Assembly (NCBI GenBank): GCA_964436865.1
Contig: CAYTFK010000105.1
Location: 1 to 19,551 of the forward strand
From: JAXGPP01 sp964436865
GTDB lineage: Bacteria > Planctomycetota > Planctomycetia > Pirellulales > Thermoguttaceae
Direction of reading: 5' to 3'
Length of the DNA stretch: 19,551 nucleotides
Part shown: positions 1-6,437 of the stretch, piece after piece
Position numbering within the stretch: position 1 is the first letter of the stretch
Layout of the letters: each line of letters opens with the position of its first letter
Made by a program: the position numbers and the translations under genes
The notes under the pieces: generated by a model
The model's input: only the letters and a program-made list of their open reading frames with translations
What the model was told of the DNA's origin: nothing
Databases searched by the model: none

Positions 1-84
1 GGGGTGGTTTGAAATCGCGCTTGTGAGCCGGTGGGGGTTCTGATATGAGGGAAGGGGGACCAGAAACAAGCGGAGACGGGCGGT

Positions 85-786
85 ATGGAGACCTCGCTCC
101 ATCGGGATCTCAAGCGGCTGTATGCGGGGGACGATGCGCGGCTTGAGGTGCGCCTGGGCCGGTTTCGGATCGACGCGGTCTGCGGCAAGCGACTGGTGGA
201 GATTCAGCACGGCTCGCTGGCGGCGATCCGCGACAAGGTCCGCCGGTTGCTCGAAGATCACCGCGTGACGGTGGTCAAGCCGATCGTCGTCAGGAAGCTG
301 ATCGTCAAGCGCGATTCGAAAGAGGGCGCGGTGGTCTCCCGGCGATTGAGCCCGAAGCGCGGGTGTCTGCTCGACGTGTTCCATGAACTGGTCCATTTCA
401 CGCGGGCATTTCCCCATCGGCGGTTGACGCTCGAAGTGCCGCTCATCGAGATCGAGGAATGGCGCTACCCGGGGCACGGTCGAAGGCGGCGGTGGCGCAG
501 GGGGGACTGCGTCGTCGAGGACCAGAGGCTGGTGGCCGTCCAGGAGACGCACCGGCTGGCGACGGCTGAGGACCTGGTGCGGTTGGTTTCCTGCCCGTTG
601 CCGCCGGAGTTTCACACGGGCCATCTGGCCGAGGGGCTGGGGGTGCATCGATGGGTCGCGCAGCGGATCGCGTACTGTCTCCGCCAAATGGGGGCCTCAA
701 TGGAAGTTGGGAAGGCCGGCAACGCGAGGCTTTATCAGCTAGTTGCGCCCACTGAGGCAAGTAAAAAGTCCAGAATTGTGCGGTGA
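85..786 (+). CDS. PD-(D/E)XK nuclease-like protein with C-terminal winged helix (uncharacterised)
   Basis: A 233-residue protein I cannot assign to a named family. What is seen: residues 24-45 run from a short strand to a second strand and contain D30 and E39-x-Q41, a spacing and pattern typical of PD-(D/E)XK-fold enzymes in which the Lys is replaced by Gln. A helix and a hydrophobic strand (residues 60-70) follow, as expected for that fold. A basic stretch lies at about 130-140. Residues 175-228 look like a winged helix-turn-helix: a helix, a turn around GVHRW, a recognition-type helix, then a Gly-Asn-Ala-Arg wing. No signal peptide or membrane segment is visible. Inference: a DNA-binding protein, possibly a nuclease. 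It is separated from glgA by 341 bases, so it is probably not part of that operon. The gene is real with good confidence; the function is uncertain. Confidence 0.7.
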   Translation: METSLHRDLKRLYAGDDARLEVRLGRFRIDAVCGKRLVEIQHGSLAAIRDKVRRLLEDHRVTVVKPIVVRKLIVKRDSKEGAVVSRRLSPKRGCLLDVFHELVHFTRAFPHRRLTLEVPLIEIEEWRYPGHGRRRRWRRGDCVVEDQRLVAVQETHRLATAEDLVRLVSCPLPPEFHTGHLAEGLGVHRWVAQRIAYCLRQMGASMEVGKAGNARLYQLVAPTEASKKSRIVR

Positions 787-1127
787 GATCCGGTTTCCCT
801 GCAGGTTCGAGGGGTCGAGTACGCGGGGAAAGCGATCTTTCTCGATCGCAGACCGTATAATTCGCGGGTACTTCTGGCAAAAATCGGCGCGACCCTGTCG
901 GCGGAGGCGATTGGCTGGGAGCCCGTGACGACGCGGTTTTCGCAGTACGAATCCTCACCGTAAATCCTTCGCGTGACCTACACTTGTTCAGAAGGCCCCA
1001 CCCGGTTGATTGACCGGCGGCGCGGGCCGCATCGAGAAGCCAGAACAACCTCTAGGGGGCGAGGCTCGGGCAGCGCGGAGAGAGCGTTTGCAATTCCGCG
1101 GCGCGAGTCGTTACGGAGCAGCCGATC
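787..1127. other. Intergenic stretch upstream of glgA
   Basis: No firm gene lies here. The frame of the upstream gene stays open after its TGA (784-786) until a TAA at 961-963. It gives about 58 codons of moderately coding-like composition but no good start codon, so it could be a gene remnant or chance. A TATAAT hexamer sits at 856-861 without a convincing -35 box. The last bases hold the glgA ribosome binding site (GGAG, 1115-1118). Confidence 0.5.
1115..1118 (+). promoter_or_regulatory. Ribosome binding site of glgA, decides the GTG start
   Basis: GGAG lies nine bases before the GTG at 1128. The protein from this GTG begins directly with the conserved N-terminal strand of bacterial glycogen synthases, so GTG is the right start although no ATG is present. 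Confidence 0.65.
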
Positions 1128-2600
1128 GTGAACATCCTGGTGGCGACAAGCGAAGCGGTTCCTTTTGCCAAGACCGGCGGACTGGCCGACGTCTGCGGCG
1201 CGTTGCCTCCGGCGCTGGAGCGGATGGGGCACCGGGCGATGCTGATCATGCCGGCGTATCGCAGCGTGCGGTATTCGAATCTGGCGCTGCGGCCGATGGG
1301 GATCGACTTCATCGTGCCGATCGGCAGCAAGACGGTCACGGGCCACCTGCTCACCGCCGAACTGGCGGGGGGCAAGGTTCCGGTCTATCTGGTGCAGCAG
1401 GACCAGTATTACGACCGCGACGGCCTGTACACCGAGAACGGCCAGGACTACATCGACAACTGCGAGCGGTTTGTGTTCTTCTGCCGGGCGGTGATGGAGA
1501 CTATCCGGGTGCTCGACCTGCCGGTCGACGTCATCCACGCCAACGACTGGCAGACCGGGCTGATCCCGGCCTACCTGAAGATCGAGTACCGCCACCTGCC
1601 GCGCTACCAGAAGATCGGCAGCCTGTTCACGATCCACAACATGGCCTACCAGGGAGCGTTCTGGCACTGGGACATGCTGCTCACCGGGTTGGACTGGAAA
1701 TACTTCAACTGGCATCAGATGGAGTATTACGGCCAGCTCAATCTGCTGAAGACGGGGCTGGTGTTTGCCGACTCGGTCAGCACGGTGAGCCCGCGTTACG
1801 CGGAGGAGATCCAGACGCCGGAGTTCGGCGCGGGCCTGGAGGGGGTGCTGCAGTACCGGCGCGACGTGCTGTCGGGAATTTTGAACGGCATCGACACGGA
1901 GGTCTGGAACCCGGCGACCGACCCGCACCTGGCGGCGCGTTACACGGTCGATACGTTTGCCCAGTGCAAGCCGGCCTGCAAGGCGGCGCTGCAAGCGGAG
2001 GTGAAGCTGCCCCAGCGGGCGGATGTTCCGCTGGTAGGCATTGTCGGGCGGCTGGTCAACCAGAAGGGGATCGACCTGGTGGCCAAGATCCTGCCCGAAT
2101 GGTCGCAGCGCGAGGACGTGCAGTGGGTGATCCTGGGGACGGGCGAGCAGAAGTACGAGCGGCAGTTGGAGCGGATCGCGTACCAGCATCCCGACAAGGT
2201 CGCCGTGCGGCTGGAATTCTCCGACGCGCTGGCCCACCGCATCGAGGGCGGGGCGGACATGTTCCTGATGCCGAGCCGTTTCGAGCCGTGCGGGCTGAAC
2301 CAGATGTACAGCCTGCGTTACGGGACGGTGCCGGTGGTTCGCGAAACGGGGGGCCTGGCCGATACGGTGGTCAATACGAACGAAGCGACGCTGGCCGACG
2401 GCACGGCCAACGGCTACAGCTTCCGCGAAGACAATGTGCAGGCGCTGGAAGAAACGCTCCGGCGGGCCGTTGCGGCGTATCGCGATCCGTCGATCTGGCA
2501 CCGCTTGATCGGCACCGGGATGCGGCAGGACTTTTCCTGGGACCGCAGCGCGCAGCAATACGTGACGCTGTACGAGAAGACGCTCGCGCGGCGAGGATAG
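1128..2600 (+). CDS. glgA: Glycogen synthase (ADP-glucose type, GT5)
   Basis: A 490-residue, full-length bacterial glycogen synthase, a GT-B fold glycosyltransferase of family GT5. It extends alpha-1,4-glucan chains by transferring glucose from a nucleotide sugar, normally ADP-glucose, in the cytoplasm. The N-terminal KTGGLADV motif (residues 15-22) carries the sugar-nucleotide-binding Lys15. The C-terminal domain has the GRLVNQKG strand near residue 310, then RFEPCGLNQ with the conserved Glu386, and the ETGGLADTV motif after it. The GTG start at 1128 is supported by a GGAG nine bases upstream. It is the first gene of a co-directional block with two GH57 enzymes and a GalT-family enzyme, which fits glycogen or maltodextrin turnover. 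No ADP-glucose pyrophosphorylase or GH13 branching enzyme is in the window, so the sugar donor and the branching step are not shown here. Confidence 0.96.
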   Translation: MNILVATSEAVPFAKTGGLADVCGALPPALERMGHRAMLIMPAYRSVRYSNLALRPMGIDFIVPIGSKTVTGHLLTAELAGGKVPVYLVQQDQYYDRDGLYTENGQDYIDNCERFVFFCRAVMETIRVLDLPVDVIHANDWQTGLIPAYLKIEYRHLPRYQKIGSLFTIHNMAYQGAFWHWDMLLTGLDWKYFNWHQMEYYGQLNLLKTGLVFADSVSTVSPRYAEEIQTPEFGAGLEGVLQYRRDVLSGILNGIDTEVWNPATDPHLAARYTVDTFAQCKPACKAALQAEVKLPQRADVPLVGIVGRLVNQKGIDLVAKILPEWSQREDVQWVILGTGEQKYERQLERIAYQHPDKVAVRLEFSDALAHRIEGGADMFLMPSRFEPCGLNQMYSLRYGTVPVVRETGGLADTVVNTNEATLADGTANGYSFREDNVQALEETLRRAVAAYRDPSIWHRLIGTGMRQDFSWDRSAQQYVTLYEKTLARRG

Positions 2601-2838
2601 AGGGGGAAATTCGGGAGGAAGTTCGCAGGACGGCAGCCCGAGAACGACCGCGGTTTGCAGCGGAGGCGAGCGGAACGGAACGCAGCGGAGCCGGCCGTTG
2701 ATGGCCGCCGCGGTTGACGCTTCCGGCTGACGCCACCCGGTGCGAGGTCCAGCGATCGGTCGTTGGCGGGCGTTCGTCGGCGATTGCTTCTCGCTTAACG
2801 GGCTACCGGACTATTGCCACCGGTCACGAAGGATCGCC

Positions 2839-5031
2839 ATGCACGACGTTGCCCTTGCCATTTTCTGGCACCAGCATCAGCCCTACTATCCCGACGATGT
2901 CGGCGGCGAGAATCCCATGCCCTGGGTCCGGCTGCACGGGACCAAGGACTACTGGGGCATGGCGATGCTGCTTAAGGAAGTGCCCGAGTTCCACGCGACG
3001 ATCAACCTCGTTCCCAGCCTGATCGCGCAGATCCTGGCCTATACGGAAGCCGGGCGCGAGGACACTCACCTGCGGATTTCGCGGACGCCGGCCGACGGGC
3101 TTACCGCGGCCGACATGCAGTACCTGCTCGACAACTTCTTCATGGTCCATCCGGACCACAACATCCGGCCGTTCCGGCGCTACGACGAGCTGTTCAAGAA
3201 GCGGGGCGCGGGGGTCGACACGGCGGAGCGGGCGGCGAAGCGGTTCACGAAGCGCGACATCATCGACCTGCAGTGCTGGTCGAACCTGACGTGGATTCAT
3301 CCGCTGGCCTTCGAGGTGGACAAGGAGCTGGCGGCGTTTCGCGACAAGGGGCGGCACTGGACGGAGAGCGAGAAGCTGTGGCTGCTGGGCAAGCAGATGG
3401 ACCTGCTGCGGGAGATCATTCCGCTGCACCGGGAGCTGGAGGATCGCGGACAGATCGAGCTGACGACGACTCCGTTCTATCACCCGATCCTGCCCCTGCT
3501 CTGGGACAAGCGCCAGGCGCGGCGGGCGATGCCCGACGTGGCGCTGCCCACGGCGCTGGAAAGCTACCCGGAAGACGTCAAGGAGCACATCCAGCGGGCG
3601 GTGGCGTATCACGAGAAGACGTTTGGCCGCAAGCCGCGGGGGATGTGGCCATCGGAGGGATCGGTGAGCCAGTCGATCATTCCGGCGATCGCCGAGGCGG
3701 GCATTCAGTGGATCGCCACCGACGAGGAGATCCTGTCGGCGTCGACGGACGGCTGGGTGTCGCGCGATGCGCACGGATATCTGCGCAACCCGGAGATGCT
3801 CTACCGGCCGTGGCGGGTGGAGGAGGGGGGCCGGCAACTGCAGATGGTGTTTCGCGATCACGCGATGAGCGACCAGATCGGCTTTCACTACCAGCGTTTT
3901 GCGGCCGAGCATGCGGTGAACGATTTTGTGGGCAAGATCGAGGCGATCGGCAATGCGACGGGCAAGAACGCCGGGCACCGGCCGACGCTGGTGCCGATCA
4001 TTCTCGACGGCGAGAACTGCTGGGAATACTACCCGAATGCCGGAGTCGATTTCCTGCGTTCGCTCTACCGGCGGGCGGCGCAGCACCCGAAGATCAAGCC
4101 GATGCGGATCAGCGACTACCTCGCGCGGCATCCGGCGACCGACAAGATCGGGAGCCTGTTTCCGGGCAGTTGGATCAGCCACAACTTTGCGATCTGGATC
4201 GGGCATCCGGAGTGCAACCGCGCGTGGGATCTGCTCGACCAGACGCGGCGCTACCTGCTGGGCCAGGCGAAGCGCAAGCCGGCCGAGAAGCTTCGCCGGG
4301 CGTGGGAAGAGCTGTACATTGCGGAGGGGAGCGACTGGTTCTGGTGGTTCGGCGACTCGCATTCGAGCGCCCAGGACAGCCTTTTCGACCGCCTCTTCCG
4401 CAAGCACCTGCAGAACGTCTACAGCTTGCTGGACGAGCAGCCGCCGGCGGAACTGGCGCGGCCGATCAGCCAGGGCTTCCGGCAGCGGGCGCACAGCCAG
4501 CCGACGGGCCTGCTGAACATCAAGGTCGACGGCCGGCGGACGTATTTCGAGTGGATCAATGCCGGCCATTACGCCTGCCAGGGCGCTCGAGGCACGATGG
4601 CGATGGCCGCCCAGGAGCTGCTCGTCCAGGACCTTCATTTCGGGTTTGAACCCGAGCGGCTGGTGGTGCGGCTCGACGCCCGCGGCGGCACGATCCGCGA
4701 GCGGCTGGCGGGAATCGACGGGCTGAGGATGGTATTCTTCCAGCCGGAAGCATTTGAATTGACGGTGTCGCACCCGGCGTCGCGCGAACCCAAGTTGGAG
4801 CTGTTGCACAACGGCATCCGGGTGGCCGAGGCGGGGGTGCAGGCGAGCGGCGACCTGATTTTTGAGCTGGCGGTGCCGCTTCGCAGCCTGGCGGTGAGCA
4901 CGGATGATCCGATCCAGTTCTACCTCGAGCTATTGCGCGGCAACCGGTCGGCGGAGCGGATACCGGCCGAAGGCGCCATTGAGACGACGGTGCCTTCGCC
5001 GGACTTCGAGCTGGTGATGTGGCAGGCGTGA
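2839..5031 (+). CDS. GH57 alpha-glucan hydrolase (COG1449-type alpha-amylase)
   Basis: A 730-residue glycoside hydrolase family 57 protein, a retaining enzyme acting on alpha-glucans. The start is the ATG at 2839, preceded by GAAGGA and followed at once by the family's first conserved region, HQHQPY. The open frame reaches further upstream to a GTG at 2740, but that extension looks non-coding. Conserved regions in order: HQHQPY near residue 10; GQIELT with a following FYHPILP; GMWPSEGSVS with the predicted nucleophile E273; and ILDGENCWEYYP with the predicted acid/base D390. A C-terminal beta-rich domain of roughly 200 residues follows. There is no signal peptide, so it is probably cytoplasmic. 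It sits 238 bases after glgA and 64 before the galT homologue. Substrate specificity (amylase, debranching or other) cannot be read from the sequence. Confidence 0.92.
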   Translation: MHDVALAIFWHQHQPYYPDDVGGENPMPWVRLHGTKDYWGMAMLLKEVPEFHATINLVPSLIAQILAYTEAGREDTHLRISRTPADGLTAADMQYLLDNFFMVHPDHNIRPFRRYDELFKKRGAGVDTAERAAKRFTKRDIIDLQCWSNLTWIHPLAFEVDKELAAFRDKGRHWTESEKLWLLGKQMDLLREIIPLHRELEDRGQIELTTTPFYHPILPLLWDKRQARRAMPDVALPTALESYPEDVKEHIQRAVAYHEKTFGRKPRGMWPSEGSVSQSIIPAIAEAGIQWIATDEEILSASTDGWVSRDAHGYLRNPEMLYRPWRVEEGGRQLQMVFRDHAMSDQIGFHYQRFAAEHAVNDFVGKIEAIGNATGKNAGHRPTLVPIILDGENCWEYYPNAGVDFLRSLYRRAAQHPKIKPMRISDYLARHPATDKIGSLFPGSWISHNFAIWIGHPECNRAWDLLDQTRRYLLGQAKRKPAEKLRRAWEELYIAEGSDWFWWFGDSHSSAQDSLFDRLFRKHLQNVYSLLDEQPPAELARPISQGFRQRAHSQPTGLLNIKVDGRRTYFEWINAGHYACQGARGTMAMAAQELLVQDLHFGFEPERLVVRLDARGGTIRERLAGIDGLRMVFFQPEAFELTVSHPASREPKLELLHNGIRVAEAGVQASGDLIFELAVPLRSLAVSTDDPIQFYLELLRGNRSAERIPAEGAIETTVPSPDFELVMWQA

Positions 5032-5063
5032 GGGAAAGCAATGAATGCCGGGTACACGACGAT

Positions 5064-5082
5064 GAATGCAGAATGCAGAATG
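5064..5082 (+). repeat. Short tandem heptamer repeat at the 5' end of the galT homologue
   Basis: The unit GAATGCA occurs at 5064-5070 and 5071-5077, with a partial third copy at 5078-5082. Each copy contains an ATG, and the 7-base period places these ATGs in different frames. It lies just before the likely start at 5096. It could be a remnant of a dispersed repeat, or have no role. Confidence 0.6.
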
Positions 5083-5095
5083 GCGGTGGCCGCAC

Positions 5096-6136
5096 ATGCC
5101 TGATTTGCGCAAAGACCCGATCGTTGGCCGGTGGGTGATTGTGGCCAAGAGCCGCGCCAAGCGGCCGCACGATTTCGAATCCTCTCCGCGGCTGCGGCGC
5201 GGCAAGTTCTGCCCGTTCTGCGAAGGCAACGAGGACAGCACGCCGAACGAGATCATCGCCTACCGCAATCCGGGCACGCAGCCGAATCGGAAGGGGTGGC
5301 GGGTGCGGGTGATTCCCAACAAGTTTCCGGCGCTGGAGATCGAGGGGGACCTGCAGAAGCGCGGCGAAGGGATCTACGACATGATGCGCGGCGTGGGCGC
5401 GCACGAGGTGATCATCGAATCGCCGCAGCACTTGGTGAGCACGTCGCAGCTTGCGGAAGAGAACCTCCGCGAGGTGCTGTGGGTCTATCGCGACCGGCTG
5501 GTGGACCTGAAGCGCGACAACCGCCTGGTATACGGGATGATCTTCAAGAACGTGGGGGCGGCGGCCGGGGCGTCGCTGGAGCACACCCACAGCCAGCTCA
5601 TCGTCACGCCGATCGTGCCGATCAACGTCGGGGAGGAGATGAGCGGATCGCTGGAGTTCTACAACTACCGCGGGCGGTGCGTTTACTGCGACATGATCCA
5701 GCAGGAACTGGCTACTGAGAAGCGGATTGTGGTTGACGCGCCGGGTTTTCTGGCCTTCTGCCCGTTTGCCAGCCGTTTTCCCTTCGAGACTTGGGTGCTG
5801 CCGAAGGCCCACTCGAGCCATTACGAGAACATCCAGAAGAACGGGATCGAGGAACTGGCGGGCATGATGCGGCTGGTGATCGCAAAAATCGAAGCGGCCC
5901 TGGACCAGCCGGCCTACAACTACATCATTCACACAGCTCCGTTTGACACCCAGGAAATTCGACACTATCACTGGCATATAGAGATTATGCCGAGTTTGAC
6001 GCGTGCTGCCGGGTTCGAATGGGGTACGGGGTTCTATATCAATCCCGTTCCGCCGGAGGAGGCGGCCGCGTTTTTGCGCGACATCGACGTCGAGACTTCA
6101 GAATCGCAAACTATTCCGTCCAGGGAAACTGGATAG
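5096..6136 (+). CDS. galT: GalT-family nucleotidyltransferase (hexose-1-phosphate uridylyl- or adenylyltransferase)
   Basis: A 346-residue two-domain HIT-superfamily protein of the galactose-1-phosphate uridylyltransferase type (COG1085). Such enzymes swap nucleoside monophosphate between a hexose-1-phosphate and a nucleotide sugar through a nucleotidyl-histidine. Zinc-type cysteines C39-x2-C42 and the HEVIIESPQH segment are present. The active site reads H163-T-H165-S-Q167, almost the same numbering as E. coli H164-P-H166-G-Q168, so H165 is the predicted nucleophile. The second HIT half has its own CVYC pair and H290-Y-H-W-H294-I-E296. The start at 5096 opens directly on the family N-terminus (MPDLRKDP); an earlier in-frame ATG at 5066 lies inside a tandem repeat. 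Because it sits between two GH57 genes and after glgA, the true substrate may be ADP- or UDP-glucose rather than UDP-galactose (inference). Confidence 0.88.
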   Translation: MPDLRKDPIVGRWVIVAKSRAKRPHDFESSPRLRRGKFCPFCEGNEDSTPNEIIAYRNPGTQPNRKGWRVRVIPNKFPALEIEGDLQKRGEGIYDMMRGVGAHEVIIESPQHLVSTSQLAEENLREVLWVYRDRLVDLKRDNRLVYGMIFKNVGAAAGASLEHTHSQLIVTPIVPINVGEEMSGSLEFYNYRGRCVYCDMIQQELATEKRIVVDAPGFLAFCPFASRFPFETWVLPKAHSSHYENIQKNGIEELAGMMRLVIAKIEAALDQPAYNYIIHTAPFDTQEIRHYHWHIEIMPSLTRAAGFEWGTGFYINPVPPEEAAAFLRDIDVETSESQTIPSRETG

Positions 6137-6437
6137 AGTGGGGGGCGGCTGCCGATTACTTAAACTATTCCTGAGCGTATACGGAGGCTTACGGGCTTTC
6201 TGGCAGACAGCGGCCGGTGGGGCCTGATTGAAGGGCACCGAACGACCCACGATTGACGGCTGCATTGGAAGGAACGAGGCGGAGCGCCGCGGATCCGGAT
6301 CCGCGGTGTGAACGGCCGCCCAAATGTCCGCCTTCGATGCAGACGCCAACCAATCGCCGCGGGATGCTGAACAGACTGCCTGCCGCCTCCGTAACTCCCC
6401 GAACAGCCGCCCTCCCGAACTGACACGGTTTGTCGAC
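6137..6437. other. Intergenic stretch between the galT homologue and the second GH57 gene
   Basis: About 300 bases with no supported gene. The open frame of the downstream gene continues up to 6324, but the added 38 residues look non-coding. The one clear feature is a perfect 20-base palindrome at 6287-6306. No convincing promoter was seen, and there is no strong ribosome binding site before 6438. Confidence 0.5.
6287..6306. repeat. Perfect 20-base palindrome
   Basis: CCGCGGATCCGGATCCGCGG equals its own reverse complement over all 20 positions. It lies about 130 bases before the likely start of the second GH57 gene and is not followed by a T-run, so it is not a standard terminator. It could be an operator for a dimeric or tetrameric regulator, an RNA hairpin, or chance in GC-rich DNA. 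Confidence 0.75.

Noticed and set aside
856..861. TATAAT as a glgA promoter -10 box
   Set aside because: No acceptable -35 hexamer at 16-18 bases upstream (the bases at 833-838 read CGATCT), and it is about 270 bases from the start codon; a lone hexamer is weak evidence.
978..2558. Long minus-strand open frame opposite glgA
   Set aside because: It mirrors the codon pattern of glgA, is rich in Arg, His, Gln and Pro, and shows no family motif; GC-rich genes commonly produce such antisense frames. The same holds for 2824-4809 (-), 6189-8330 (-) and 16813-18108 (+).
2740..2838. Longer N-terminus for the first GH57 protein (GTG at 2740)
   Set aside because: The extra 33 residues lack family similarity, and the ATG at 2839 has a GAAGGA ahead of it and starts directly at the conserved region.
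6324..6437. Longer N-terminus for the second GH57 protein (ATG at 6324)
   Set aside because: The added 38 residues look random, and residue spacing relative to the T. litoralis enzyme fits the ATG at 6438.
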